A DNA stretch of 64,000 nt, from positions 1 through 64,000 of the forward strand of contig NZ_JAILYN010000022.1 in the NCBI RefSeq assembly GCF_019795155.1. Reading direction: 5' to 3'. Source of the DNA: Marinobacterium arenosum. Its GTDB lineage: Bacteria > Pseudomonadota > Gammaproteobacteria > Pseudomonadales > Balneatricaceae. Under the pieces are notes generated by a model. That model worked only from the letters and a program-made list of their open reading frames with translations, was not told the origin of the DNA and did not search any database. The position numbers and the translations under genes are program-made. Positions 20,050-31,213 of this stretch are shown here, piece after piece. Position 1 is the stretch's first letter. Each line of letters opens with the position of its first letter.

Positions 20050-22806
20050 TTACTCCCCCTGAATCTTGGCCAGCAGGTCGCTGGCCAGGGCGATCGCCTC
20101 GTTGCGGTTGGCGACCCCCAGCTTCTGATAGAGGCTGCGGATGTGGGTCTTGATGGTGGTTGGCGCGACATTCAGCTGGGAGGCGATCTGCTCGTTGGGC
20201 AGGCCGGCCTGGATCAGGCTTAGCACCTGCCACTCGCGGCGGGTCAGCGGCGAGGTGCGGATCAGCTCCGGCACGTCGGGCCGGTTGATGATGTCCTGGA
20301 TGATCGCCTCGTCCAGGGTGATGCGGATCGCCTTGCTGAAGTTGCGCCGCTGCTGGCTGAGGTTGATCAGCCGCTCGGCCCGCTGCTGCTCGAGGTCGGC
20401 CAGCTGGCGTTCGTTCAGCAATGCCTTGAGCATCACGATCAGCGGCTTGCCGAGCCGCAGGAAGCTGCTCAGTACGCCGCTGGTGCTGGCCAGGGTCAGC
20501 GCCCGGTGCAACTGGTCGAGCGCTTCCTCGCGCTGCTCCTGCTGCCAGCGTAGTTGCGCCAGGTAGATCAGGTTGCGGGTCTGGTCCAGCACCAGGCCGC
20601 ACTGCTCGGCCTGGTCCAGATTGCTGCGCAGCAGCTGGTCGGCTTCGTCGTAATGCTTCAACGCGGTCAGGGCGCGGGCCCGGTTGCGCACGCTGCACTG
20701 GGCGAAGTGGTTGGTGGCCGGTCTGACCACCGGTGCGCCGTCCAGCCAGTGGTGCAGGCTGTCGAGATCGCGCACCTCCTCCCAGTAGGTCACCAGGGTG
20801 GCGTGGGCGTTGGCGATCCAGTCGATATGGTAGTCCCAGCTGGCCAGCAGCTTCTGCATCCGCTTGATGTAGTCGGCGCACAGCTGCTGTTTGCCCTGGC
20901 CGAGGGCGACCTTGGCCAGCAGGGTGTAGCACTGCAGGTTCCAGCGCTCGCCGTGGCCTTCGAGGGTCTCGATCCCTTTCAGGGCGCATTTCTCGACCGC
21001 TTCCAGGTTGTGCCACTCCCACAGGATCTGGCCGCGCACCCGGTGGATGAACTCCATCAGCGGCGACGGCGGCAGCCGGTTCTCCTCGGCGTAGTTGAGC
21101 GCCTTCTCCTGCAGGTTGTAGGCCTGCTGCAGATAGCCGCGTGCCATCGAGATCTCCGACTGCTGGCTCAAGGTCCAGAGCACCAGCTTGCTGGCGTCGT
21201 GCGAGCGGGCCAGCTGCTCGGTCTGCTGCATCCGCTGGTAGGCGTCGTCCAGCCGGCCCTGTACGAAGGCGGCCTCGCCCAGTACCGACAAGGCGGTGGT
21301 GCGCGAGGTGCGCATATGTTCCGGTTGCAGCTCCAGCGCCAGTTCGGCGTAACTGATCGCCTGTTCGGTCTGGCCGATGTTCATCGCGATCTGCGCCCGC
21401 ACCGCGTTGAAGTCTCCCTGCAGGGTGCGCCACTCCTCGTCGTTGTAGATCGGTTTCAGGGTCTGCTCGGCCTTGGCCAGCCACTGTTCCGCCTGTTCGA
21501 ACTGGTACTGGCTCTGCGCTACCCAGGCGCGCAACAGGGTCAGCAGCGGCTGGCGGCAGATGCTGTCTTCGCTGAGCTGGTTCAGGCACTGCTCCAGCGC
21601 CAGCAGCTGGCCGTCGCGGAACAGCTGGCGGCCATAGCGTAGCAGGATCGCGGTCAGCAGTTGTTCGTCCTGTGCCTTCAGCGCGTGGTCGGCCGCCTTG
21701 GCCGGATTCTCCAGCGCCAGCCAGGCGTCGCTGGCGCGCTGGTGCAGCTGGCGCTGCTGATCGGGGTGGTGCTGGGCCAGTAATTGCTGCAGGCAGTTGG
21801 CGAACAGGCCGTGGTAGCGGTACCAGCGGCTGTCGCCGTCCTGCGGCTGACGGCTGATGAACAACCCCTGGCCGGTCAATTCGGCCAGCCGGGCGGCGGC
21901 ATCCTGCTGGCCGGAGACCCGCTGGGCCAGCTCCAGGTTGAACTGCTGCAGGATGCAGGTGCGGTAGAGGAACTGCTTGAGCGGTTCCGCCAGCGGGCCG
22001 ATCACCTCGTCGGCCAGGTAGTCGACGATATGTGGGTGGCCCAGGCTGAGCTGATCGATAAATTCGTCCAGCAGCGCCGGGGTCTGGCCGGTCAGGGTGG
22101 CCAGCTTCAGCGCCGAGGCCCAACCTTCGGTGCGCCGGTTCAGGCGCTCGGCCTGCTCGCGGCTGGCCTCGAAATTGAGGTGGCTGGACAGTAACTCGGC
22201 CGTTTCGTCGGCATCGAACGCCAGCTCGTCGCTGTGCAGCTCGACCAGCCGCCCCTTGGCGCGCAGTTCCGGAATGCCCAGCGGCGGCGGCGTCCGGGTC
22301 AGCACCGCCAGGGTCAGATAGTCCGGCTGATGGCGGCAGAGGAAGCGCAGTAGCTGGTGGTCCGTCTCGCTGTCGATCAGATGGTAGTCGTCCAGCACCA
22401 GCAGCAACGGCGGATATTCGTCCGGCAGTTCGTTCAGCAGCGCGATCAGCCGGGCTTCCGGTGTCAGCTCGGCGTTCACGTTTTTTGTCAGCGTCGACGC
22501 CGGTTCCGGCAGCTGCAGCAACTGGCGTAACCCCAGGTCCAGGTAGTGGATGAACGACTGCGGGCTGCTGTCGGTGTGATCGAGGTTGTACCAGAGCGTC
22601 GCCAGATCCTGTTGCCGGCTCCACTGGTTGATCAGGGTGCTCTTGCCGTAGCCGGCCGGCGCCTGCAACAGCAGCAGCTTGCCACCCAGCGGCTGTTGCA
22701 ACAGCTCGTCATGGCGCGGTCGGGCGATCACCTCGGTGGCCAGGGGCGGGCGGCGCAGTTTGCTGCGGAGTTTGAGAAGGGAGGGCATCTGATCGGACTG
22801 GTGCAT
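20050..22806 (-). CDS. malT: MalT, LuxR-family ATP-dependent activator of the maltose regulon
   Basis: The 918-residue STAND-class regulator (E. coli MalT has 901) activates mal promoters when bound to ATP and maltotriose. Walker A is APAGYGKSTLINQW near residue 58, Walker B LLLVLDDYHLID near residue 139. A long helical-repeat middle includes a sensor region, and the C-terminal LuxR helix-turn-helix LTRREWQVLSLIQAG...TIKTHIRSLYQKLGV spans about residues 852-910. The N-terminus differs somewhat from enteric MalT. It is transcribed in the same direction as the glucosidase operon, upstream of it. Autoregulation is not evident. Confidence 0.9.
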   Translation of the reverse strand: MHQSDQMPSLLKLRSKLRRPPLATEVIARPRHDELLQQPLGGKLLLLQAPAGYGKSTLINQWSRQQDLATLWYNLDHTDSSPQSFIHYLDLGLRQLLQLPEPASTLTKNVNAELTPEARLIALLNELPDEYPPLLLVLDDYHLIDSETDHQLLRFLCRHQPDYLTLAVLTRTPPPLGIPELRAKGRLVELHSDELAFDADETAELLSSHLNFEASREQAERLNRRTEGWASALKLATLTGQTPALLDEFIDQLSLGHPHIVDYLADEVIGPLAEPLKQFLYRTCILQQFNLELAQRVSGQQDAAARLAELTGQGLFISRQPQDGDSRWYRYHGLFANCLQQLLAQHHPDQQRQLHQRASDAWLALENPAKAADHALKAQDEQLLTAILLRYGRQLFRDGQLLALEQCLNQLSEDSICRQPLLTLLRAWVAQSQYQFEQAEQWLAKAEQTLKPIYNDEEWRTLQGDFNAVRAQIAMNIGQTEQAISYAELALELQPEHMRTSRTTALSVLGEAAFVQGRLDDAYQRMQQTEQLARSHDASKLVLWTLSQQSEISMARGYLQQAYNLQEKALNYAEENRLPPSPLMEFIHRVRGQILWEWHNLEAVEKCALKGIETLEGHGERWNLQCYTLLAKVALGQGKQQLCADYIKRMQKLLASWDYHIDWIANAHATLVTYWEEVRDLDSLHHWLDGAPVVRPATNHFAQCSVRNRARALTALKHYDEADQLLRSNLDQAEQCGLVLDQTRNLIYLAQLRWQQEQREEALDQLHRALTLASTSGVLSSFLRLGKPLIVMLKALLNERQLADLEQQRAERLINLSQQRRNFSKAIRITLDEAIIQDIINRPDVPELIRTSPLTRREWQVLSLIQAGLPNEQIASQLNVAPTTIKTHIRSLYQKLGVANRNEAIALASDLLAKIQGE

Positions 22807-23119
22807 GGGGAATACCGTCTAATTATTGTTATGTTCGCCGTTTTTACGGCTAAGGCGGCGTGGTTGGCTGCCGTTGTTTCAAGTCGCTAGGTTACAAAGA
22901 TGCTTCGTGCTTTGGCGGGAAGCCTCTTGCCTGATCACTGCTGCATCGAACCGTGCCCGGGACCCTCAGAGTTGGTGTGGAGAGGGGGCCAGCAGCGAGC
23001 TTATGACTGCCGTAAATGTTTTCCGCTACTCTGCTATGAACCAAAAAAACGGGGAGGATGGCCTCCCCGGAGAAGGGCAGAGTATAACAATATGGTGGCC
23101 GGGGGGAGCGGTCGGTTGG
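22807..23119. other. Intergenic region upstream of malT and downstream of pyk
   Basis: Apart from the pyk terminator at 23043-23069 nothing recognisable is seen. The part next to malT (about 22807-22860) is richer in T and A and presumably holds the malT promoter. Confidence 0.4.
23043..23069 (-). terminator. Rho-independent terminator of gap-pyk
   Basis: On the minus strand CGGGGAGG and CCTCCCCG form a perfect 8-bp stem with a 4-base loop, followed by seven T residues. Confidence 0.92.
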
Positions 23120-24568
23120 TCAGGCGATCGCCTGGCCGACCCGGACCACTTTCAGCGTATTGGTGCCGCCTTGGGCATTGAGGTAATCCCCCTTGGTGAT
23201 GATCACCAGGTCACCGTCGGCGACCACGCCCCGTTTGACCAGCTCGTCGACCGCCCGCTGGTTGATCTCCTGCGGCGGCAGCTTGTCGGCGTGGAACGGC
23301 ACCTGCTGCACGCCGCGATAGAGCGCCACCCGGCGTAGGGTGTCCTCGCGACGCGACAGCGCGAAGAACGGCAGTGACGAGCGCAGTCGCGACATCAGCC
23401 GCGGCGTGGCGCCGGTTTCGGTCAGGCAGATGATCGCCTTGACGCCGGTCAGGTGGTTGGCGGCATAGACCGCCGACAGCGCGATGGTTTCGTCGATCAA
23501 CTCGAAGTGTTCGTGGATCCGGTGCTTGGATTTCTGCGCCGAGGGGTGCTGTTCGGCACCCAGGCAGATTCGTGCCATCGCCGCGACCGCCTCGACCGGG
23601 TAGTCGCCGGCGGCGGTTTCCGCCGACAGCATCACCGCATCGGTGGAATCCAGCACCGCGTTGGCGACGTCGGACACCTCGGCGCGGGTCGGCATCGGGC
23701 TGCTGATCATCGATTCCATCATCTGGGTGGCGGTGATCACCACCTTATTGAGGCTGCGGGCGCGACCGATGATCTGCTTTTGTACGCCGACCAGCGCGGC
23801 GTCGCCGATCTCCACCGCTAGATCACCGCGGGCCACCATCACCGCTTCGGAGGCGCGGATGATATCGTCCAGCACCTGCGGGTCGGCCACGGTTTCGGCC
23901 CGTTCGATCTTGGCGACCAGCCCGGCGGTCGAGCCGGTGGCTTCCAGCAGGGCACGTGCCTCGTGCATGTCGGCGGCATCGCGCGGGAAGGAGACCGCCA
24001 CGTAATCGACGCCGATCTCGGCCGCGATCTTGATGTCGGCCTTGTCCTTGTCGGTCAGCGCCTTGGCGGACAGGCCGCCGCCAAGCCGGTTTATCCCCTT
24101 GTTGTTGGACAGCCAGCCGCCGACCAGCACTTCGGTGATCACCTGCTGGCCGGTCACCTCGAGCACCTTCAGCTCGATGCGGCCGTCATCCAGCAGCAGG
24201 ATATCGCCGGGCCGGGAGTCGCTTATCAGAGCCTTGTAGTCGATCCCCACCCGGCTGGCGTCGCCGCCGTCACGGTCCAGTTCGGCATCCAGTGTAAACT
24301 GCCGACCGATCTCCAACCGGACCTTGGTGTCGGCAAAGCGGGCGATACGGATCTTCGGCCCCTGCAGGTCGCCCAGCAGGGCGACGTAACGGCCGTGCCG
24401 GGCGGCCATTTCGCGCACCAGCTCGGCCCGGCGACGGTGATCGTCGGCTTCGCCGTGGGAGAAATTCAACCGCATCACGTCGGCGCCGGCCAGGATCAGT
24501 TGTTCGATCTGCTGCGCACTGCTGGTGGCCGGACCCAGGGTAGCGACGATCTTGGTACGTCTCAGCAT
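23120..24568 (-). CDS. pyk: Pyruvate kinase
   Basis: The 482-residue enzyme converts phosphoenolpyruvate and ADP to pyruvate and ATP, the last step of glycolysis and of the Entner-Doudoroff route. Recognisable parts are the start [15 protein letters not shown], the substrate/metal segment [12 protein letters not shown] with [12 protein letters not shown] near residue 243, and [16 protein letters not shown] ribosome-binding site precedes the ATG. It starts 13 bp after the end of gap, so the two genes form an operon. The look is closer to the PykA than the PykF type, but I am not certain. Confidence 0.95.
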   Translation of the reverse strand: MLRRTKIVATLGPATSSAQQIEQLILAGADVMRLNFSHGEADDHRRRAELVREMAARHGRYVALLGDLQGPKIRIARFADTKVRLEIGRQFTLDAELDRDGGDASRVGIDYKALISDSRPGDILLLDDGRIELKVLEVTGQQVITEVLVGGWLSNNKGINRLGGGLSAKALTDKDKADIKIAAEIGVDYVAVSFPRDAADMHEARALLEATGSTAGLVAKIERAETVADPQVLDDIIRASEAVMVARGDLAVEIGDAALVGVQKQIIGRARSLNKVVITATQMMESMISSPMPTRAEVSDVANAVLDSTDAVMLSAETAAGDYPVEAVAAMARICLGAEQHPSAQKSKHRIHEHFELIDETIALSAVYAANHLTGVKAIICLTETGATPRLMSRLRSSLPFFALSRREDTLRRVALYRGVQQVPFHADKLPPQEINQRAVDELVKRGVVADGDLVIITKGDYLNAQGGTNTLKVVRVGQAIA

Positions 24569-24581
24569 CTTGTCATGCTCC

Positions 24582-25586
24582 TCAGGCGGGTGCCTGCATC
24601 AGGGCCAGGGTGTTGTCCAGCATCCGGTTGGAGAAGCCCCACTCGTTGTCATACCAGGCCATTACCTTGACCAGCCGGCCCGACACCTTGGTCTGCGCGC
24701 TGTCGAAGATCGAGGACAGCGGGTTATGGTTGAAGTCGACCGACACCAGCGGCGCGCTGTTGTAGCCCAGCACCGGTGACTGCTGCGCCGTCTCCGCCAA
24801 CAGCCGGTTCACTTCGTCGACGCTGGTGTTGCGCGCGGCGACGAAGCTCAGGTCGACCAGCGACACGTTGATGGTCGGCACCCGCACCGCCATGCCGTCG
24901 AACTTGCCGGCCAGCTCCGGCAGTACCAGGCCGACCGCGGCGGCGGCGCCGGTCTTGGTCGGGATCATCGACTGGGTGGCCGAGCGGGCGCGGTACAGGT
25001 CCGGGTGGTAGACGTCGGACAGGTTCTGATCGTTAGTGTAGGCGTGAATGGTGGTCATCAGGCCGCTTTCGATACCGATATGCTGCTGCAGTACCTGGGC
25101 CACCGGCGCCAGGCAGTTGGTGGTGCAGGAGGCATTGGAGATGATCCGGTGCGACTGACGCAGCTGCGCGTGGTTGACGCCGTACACGATGGTGGCGTCG
25201 ACATCCTTGCCCGGCGCGGAGATGATCACCTTGCCGGCGCCGGCCTCGAGGTGGGCGGCGGCCCGGCTCCGTTCGGTGAACAGCCCGGTGCATTCGTAAA
25301 CCACGTCGATCGCCAGCTCGCGCCAGGGCAGTTCGGCCGGATTGCGGATCGCGCTGATGGCGATCCGGTCGCCGTTGACGCTAATGCTTTCGTCGTCGTG
25401 GCTGACGTTGCCGCCAAAACGGCCGTGTACGCTGTCATACTGGAACAGGTGGGCGTTGATCGCGGCATCGCCGAGGTCGTTGATGGCAACCACCTGAATC
25501 TGCTCGCGGTAGTTATTTTCATAAAGTGCTCGCAGCACATTGCGGCCGATACGGCCAAAACCGTTGATTGCGACGCGGATGGTCAT
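24582..25586 (-). CDS. gap: Glyceraldehyde-3-phosphate dehydrogenase, type I
   Basis: The 334-residue NAD-dependent enzyme oxidises glyceraldehyde-3-phosphate to 1,3-bisphosphoglycerate. I start it at the ATG giving [16 protein letters not shown], which has GAGGT six bases upstream; an in-frame extension to 25658 has no support. The catalytic Cys lies in [13 protein letters not shown] near residue 155, and the C-terminal [12 protein letters not shown] is typical. It is divergent from edd. A second GAPDH of a different, longer type begins at 63166. Confidence 0.96.
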   Translation of the reverse strand: MTIRVAINGFGRIGRNVLRALYENNYREQIQVVAINDLGDAAINAHLFQYDSVHGRFGGNVSHDDESISVNGDRIAISAIRNPAELPWRELAIDVVYECTGLFTERSRAAAHLEAGAGKVIISAPGKDVDATIVYGVNHAQLRQSHRIISNASCTTNCLAPVAQVLQQHIGIESGLMTTIHAYTNDQNLSDVYHPDLYRARSATQSMIPTKTGAAAAVGLVLPELAGKFDGMAVRVPTINVSLVDLSFVAARNTSVDEVNRLLAETAQQSPVLGYNSAPLVSVDFNHNPLSSIFDSAQTKVSGRLVKVMAWYDNEWGFSNRMLDNTLALMQAPA

Positions 25587-25677
25587 GGTTGTTACCTCGT
25601 AATCACCTGACGTTGATGTTGTTTTTTTATAAATATTACGAGATGAAACGCAAATCAAACAGTGATTTCTGAAAAAA

Positions 25678-25697
25678 TTTTGGTAAACTTACCAAAA
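25678..25697. promoter_or_regulatory. Perfect 20-bp palindrome between gap and edd, probable operator
   Basis: TTTTGGTAAACTTACCAAAA is a perfect inverted repeat of two 9-base arms around AC, in an AT-rich part about 92 bases before gap and 235 before edd. Position suggests a repressor of sugar catabolism such as HexR or a GntR- or LacI-type protein. It does not match the Pseudomonas HexR pattern TTGT-N7/8-ACAA exactly, so the regulator is unassigned. Confidence 0.6.
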
Positions 25698-25743
25698 ATT
25701 GAGATTGGGCTTGGCTGCGAATATCGGCGCGAGCCCCTGTGAG

Positions 25744-25897
25744 AGGCTGTCGCAAAATGTAGCGAGCGAAGGTGAGACAAGGCAAAAATCGGCGAAAAAG
25801 TGGAGTTTACGAGCTGTAAATGAGCATTTTGTACGGTCCGCCGCTGCGGCCGATTTTTAACGCAGTATCACCGAGCGCAGTAGTTTTGCGACAGCCT
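25744..25897. mobile_element. MITE-like non-coding element (154 bp) in the gap-edd region
   Basis: The element starts with AGGCTGTCGCAAAA and ends with its perfect 14-base inverse TTTTGCGACAGCCT. Inside, further inverted pieces (GCGAGCG, GGTGAGAC, CGGCGAAAAAG / GGCCGATTTTT) make it largely self-complementary. It encodes nothing. Ends and size fit a miniature inverted-repeat element mobilised by an unseen transposase. A clear target duplication is not visible. It stops 35 bases before edd and therefore separates edd from any promoter near the palindrome. Confidence 0.75.
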
Positions 25898-25932
25898 GGT
25901 AAGAAAGAACCAGAACAGAGTCGAGGGCATCC

Positions 25933-27761
<1,829 letters not shown>

Positions 27762-27765
<4 letters not shown>

Positions 27766-28727
27766 GCGAGTACGCCCTGGTTGGCGATATCGGCGGCACC
27801 AATGCCCGTTTTGCGCTGGTGCGGCCCGGCTCGGTCGAGCTACAGCAGGTAAGGACGCTGAACTGTGCCGATTACCGCAATATCGACGATGCCTGTCGCG
27901 ATTACTTCGCCGCCGTCGGCATCGAACGGGTGGCGCGTGCCTGTCTGGCATTCGCCTGCCCGGTGCAGGGCGACGAAATCCGTATGACCAACAACCACTG
28001 GCGGTTCACGCGTGAGACGCTGAAGCGCCAACTGGGCCTGGACCAGCTCAAGCTGGTCAACGACTTTACCGCCATGGCGCTGGGGATGCTGCATGTTCCG
28101 TCAGGAGAGCGTCTGGTGGTGGGGGGCGGTCGCGCGCTGGATGGCGCTGCGCGACTTGTGATCGGCCCCGGCACCGGGCTAGGGGTGTCGGGGCTGGTTC
28201 CAGCCAATGACGGTTGGATCCCGCTGGCGACCGAAGGCGGTCATGTCAGTTTTGCGCCGACCGACGAGGTGGAGCTGGCGGTTTGGCGCCAGCTCAATGA
28301 ACAGTTCGGCCGGGTGTCGGTGGAGCGGATTCTCTGTGGCCAGGGGCTGCTGAATCTCTACCGCGCGCTGTGCGGCTACCGCAGCCAGCCGGTCCGTTGT
28401 GAAAGTCCGGCGGAGATCAGCACCCGTGCGCTGGCGGGCAGCGAGCCGATGGCGGTGGAGGCGTTGAGCCGCTTCTGCCGCATTCTGGGCGCGGTGGCCG
28501 GCGATGCGGTGCTGACGCTGGGCGCACGCGGCGGTGTCTACCTCTGCGGCGGCATTCTGCCGAAAGTGGCGGAGTTCTTCCTGCAGAGTGGTTTCCGCGA
28601 AGCGTTCGAAGCCAAAGGCCGATTTGTCGAGTATATGGCGCAGGTGCCGGTCTGGCTCTGTACCGCCGACAATCCCGGCCTGCTGGGTGCCGCCGCGGCC
28701 CTGGATAACGCCGAGGTGGCCGGGTGA
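27762..28727 (+). CDS. glk: Glucokinase
   Basis: The 321-residue enzyme phosphorylates intracellular glucose to glucose-6-phosphate with ATP. It begins with the phosphate-binding loop [24 protein letters not shown] near residue 100 carries the catalytic Asp, and [11 protein letters not shown] near 137 is the adenosine-contacting segment. Length equals E. coli Glk (321). Its ATG overlaps the edd stop (ATGA), and its stop overlaps the next start (GTGA). It handles glucose delivered by the Gts importer or released by the glucosidase. Confidence 0.96.
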
Positions 28728-29623
28728 GTCAGTGTGTCGGCGACCCTGATCTGCAAGCACAGATCGAATCGGCCAATCCGGGATCTCATAAGCTGAATTG
28801 GCAGGGGTTTTCGTTACTGCTGTGCAAGCAGGCCTGGGGCGAGCTGATATTGGCTGAACAGGGCGGCCAGGTGCTGCATTTTCGGCCGGCCGGTCAGCGC
28901 CCTGTGCTCTGGCTGACCGACCAGCCGCAACGGCCGGGCCGGGCGCTCCGGGGCGGCGTGCCGCTGTGTTGGCCCTGGTTCGGCAACCATCCGTCCGATC
29001 CGTCGCAGCCGCCCCATGGCCTGGCCCGCACCGCACTTTGGGATATTGAAACCGTCCATCTGGATCAACATGGCGGCCGCTGGCGGCTGAGCCCGCAGAC
29101 GCCGTTGTGGCCCGGGCTGCAATTGAGCCAGTTTGTCGACGTGGTCGACGGGCAATTAAGTATCCGGCTGGAAACCCTCAACCAAAGCGATCGTGCTGTC
29201 ACCATCAGCCAGGCATTGCACAGCTATCTGGCAGTTTCCGATCTGTCGCAGGTGGCGTTGCGTGGCCTGCAGGGCTGCGACTATGTCGACAAGCTGCAGC
29301 AGATGGCGGCCGGACGGCAGGCGGGGGCGATCAGGATCGACGGCGAGATCGACCGGATTTTTTCCCATCGCGACGATGGCTTGTTGGTCGACCCTGGTTG
29401 GCGGCGGGCGATCCGTATCGGCAAGGCGAATAGCGGCTCGACAGTGGTCTGGAATCCGGCCGGTGCGGCGGCGCTGATGGCCGATGTCGGCCTGGCCCAG
29501 GCGTCGCGCTTTGTTTGCATTGAGGCGGCCAACACCGGACCGTTCGATCCGCTGCAACTGGAACCCGGCGCCGCGGCGTCGCTGCAAACGACGATCTCGG
29601 TGGAAGCTCTGCCAGAGGATTGA
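28724..29623 (+). CDS. D-hexose-6-phosphate mutarotase (YeaD-like aldose epimerase)
   Basis: This 299-residue cytosolic protein of the galactose mutarotase-like fold probably interconverts alpha and beta anomers of glucose-6-phosphate. The segment GGVPLCWPWFGNHP followed by HGLAR near residues 80-105 is characteristic of the YeaD group. His in HSYLAVSD (about residue 167) and Glu in FVCIEAAN (about 267) fit the catalytic pair. It starts with GTG inside the glk stop region, so it is translationally coupled to glucokinase, whose product it would use. Confidence 0.85.
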   Translation: MSQCVGDPDLQAQIESANPGSHKLNWQGFSLLLCKQAWGELILAEQGGQVLHFRPAGQRPVLWLTDQPQRPGRALRGGVPLCWPWFGNHPSDPSQPPHGLARTALWDIETVHLDQHGGRWRLSPQTPLWPGLQLSQFVDVVDGQLSIRLETLNQSDRAVTISQALHSYLAVSDLSQVALRGLQGCDYVDKLQQMAAGRQAGAIRIDGEIDRIFSHRDDGLLVDPGWRRAIRIGKANSGSTVVWNPAGAAALMADVGLAQASRFVCIEAANTGPFDPLQLEPGAAASLQTTISVEALPED

Positions 29624-29639
29624 TAGGAGGGGATACAGG

Positions 29640-30512
29640 GTGAGTGTTGAGTTGATTGAAACGCCGCTGGTGCTGGGCATGATGCGGCTGACGGAGAATG
29701 ACGAATTGAGCCATCCGGCGCGGCTGGCCGACTGGATCGCCGCGCAACTGGATAGCGGGCTGGACTGGTTCGACCATGCCGATATCTATGGCGACCGGCG
29801 TTGCGAGACACTGTTCGGCGAGGCGTTGGCACGCCAGCCGGCGCTGCGCTCGAAGGTGCGGCTGATCAGCAAGGCCGATATCGTCACCGCCGCGCGGGAC
29901 GGCTCTCGCTGGGGTGTGAAACATTACGATACCAGCGCGGCCTACCTGCGCCAGTCGGTGGAGGGCTCGTTGCGCCGGCTGGGCGTGGAGCGGTTGGACC
30001 TGTTCCTGATCCACCGGCCGGACCCGCTGATGGATGTCGATGAAACCGCCCAGTTGCTCGACGATCTGGTGGCTGAAGGCAAGCTGGCGGCGGTGGGGGT
30101 GTCCAATTTCCTGCCGGACCAGTGGCGGTTGCTGCAATCGCGGCTGACTCAGCCGCTGCGCTGCAACCAGATCGAGCTGTCGCTGAAGCGTACCGAACCG
30201 CTGTTCGACGGCCAGGCGGAAGCGCTGCAACTGGACCGGATGCAGGCGCTCTGCTGGTCGCCGCTGGCCGGCGGCACGCTCGAGCAGGGCGAACTGGCTC
30301 AACCTTTGGCGGCGATGGCCGATATCTATGGTTGTACGCCAACCGCATTGGCGATGGCCTGGCTGCGCCGCATTCCGGGCGCGCCGGTGCCGGTGTTGGG
30401 CAGCTTTAACGCCGCGCGCATCGCAGCCGCCCGACAGGGCTGCGAGCTGTCACTGACTCGCAGCGACTGGTTCACGCTGCTGCAAGCGGCGCGCGGCCAC
30501 CGGGTCGCCTGA
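29640..30512 (+). CDS. Aldo/keto reductase family oxidoreductase (YdhF-like)
   Basis: The 290-residue NADPH-dependent reductase has a TIM-barrel fold. The tetrad is recognisable: Asp and Tyr in FDHADIYG, Lys in ISKADI and His in LFLIHRPDP. I chose the GTG at 29640 because TAGGAGGGG lies about nine bases upstream; longer readings extend into the mutarotase gene. It closes the edd-glk-mutarotase operon and is followed by a terminator. The substrate is unknown; reduction of sugar-derived aldehydes such as methylglyoxal would fit the neighbourhood, which also carries mgsA, but that is conjecture. Confidence 0.82.
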   Translation: MSVELIETPLVLGMMRLTENDELSHPARLADWIAAQLDSGLDWFDHADIYGDRRCETLFGEALARQPALRSKVRLISKADIVTAARDGSRWGVKHYDTSAAYLRQSVEGSLRRLGVERLDLFLIHRPDPLMDVDETAQLLDDLVAEGKLAAVGVSNFLPDQWRLLQSRLTQPLRCNQIELSLKRTEPLFDGQAEALQLDRMQALCWSPLAGGTLEQGELAQPLAAMADIYGCTPTALAMAWLRRIPGAPVPVLGSFNAARIAAARQGCELSLTRSDWFTLLQAARGHRVA

Positions 30513-30548
30513 AACCGAATTGAAGATGCTCTTTTGTTGTTGTTTGTG

Positions 30549-30573
30549 ACCGCTCCATTGGGGCGGTTTTTTT
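30549..30573 (+). terminator. Rho-independent terminator of the edd operon
   Basis: ACCGCTCC and GGGGCGGT pair (one G-U) across a 3-base loop and are followed by seven T residues (30567-30573). Confidence 0.88.
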
Positions 30574-30642
30574 ATCTCTTTTTTACGTGCACCGAGGGGC
30601 GCGGTTATTCCAGCCTCTTGCAGTCTGAGCGGGGCTCCGATT

Positions 30643-30690
30643 TTTGTAGGGCGTCACCTGGGGCGCCACCGCCGTAGGCGGTTGATGTTC
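30643..30690. repeat. Short palindromic repeat, second dispersed family
   Basis: TGTAGGGCGTCACCTGGGGCGCC is followed by ACCGCCGTAGGCGGT, two adjacent hairpins. Related blocks occur at 13868-13890 and at 40478-40560 (TGTAGGG...CGCCCTACA), so this is a dispersed intergenic family separate from the GTAGCAGC repeats. Confidence 0.6.
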
Positions 30691-30744
30691 GGTCGGCTGG
30701 GTTTTCAATCAGCCGGCCTCTCGGCTACAGAATAAAATTGAATA

Positions 30745-31203
30745 TCAATTCAACCGCTGGTCCAGATAGCTCTGGTAATCCGGCACCTTGTAGCCATGCG
30801 GCTGGTCGAGCAGCGGCGAGCTGATCAGGAAATCCGCCGAGCTGCGGTTGCAGGCCACCGCCACGTTCCAGACGGCGGCGATCCGCAGCAGCGCCTTGAC
30901 GTCGGGGTCGTGCGGCATCGGTTCGAACGGGTCCCAGAAGAAGACGATCATATCGATCTTCTGCTCGGTCAGCAGGGCGCCGATCTGCTGGTCGCCGCCC
31001 AGCGGGCCGCTGAGCAGTTTATGGATCGGCGTGCCCAGCGCCCGTTCCAGCAGGTGGCCGGTGGTGCCGGTGGCGAACAGCTGGTGCGGCCGCAGCCGGT
31101 CCAGGTGGCTGCGGGTCCAGTCCAGCAGCTCTTCTTTCATATTGTCGTGGGCGATCAGCGCTATCCGCTTGCTGGCCGGCATCTCGATCTGTTTGTAGTT
31201 CAT
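30745..31203 (-). CDS. mgsA: Methylglyoxal synthase
   Basis: The 152-residue enzyme converts dihydroxyacetone phosphate to methylglyoxal and phosphate, a bypass that frees phosphate when sugar phosphates accumulate. Typical segments are [18 protein letters not shown] near residue 11, the phosphate-binding [18 protein letters not shown] with the catalytic Asp near residue 73, and [22 protein letters not shown]. Length matches E. coli MgsA (152). It begins ten bases after pgi ends, so it is an operon partner of glucose-6-phosphate isomerase. Confidence 0.95.
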   Translation of the reverse strand: MNYKQIEMPASKRIALIAHDNMKEELLDWTRSHLDRLRPHQLFATGTTGHLLERALGTPIHKLLSGPLGGDQQIGALLTEQKIDMIVFFWDPFEPMPHDPDVKALLRIAAVWNVAVACNRSSADFLISSPLLDQPHGYKVPDYQSYLDQRLN

Positions 31204-31213
31204 AGGGCTCTCC

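Noticed and set aside
19988-22624. 878-codon minus-strand frame inside malT
   Set aside because: It is an Arg/Ala/Pro-rich shadow in another frame of malT, which has all the expected domains.
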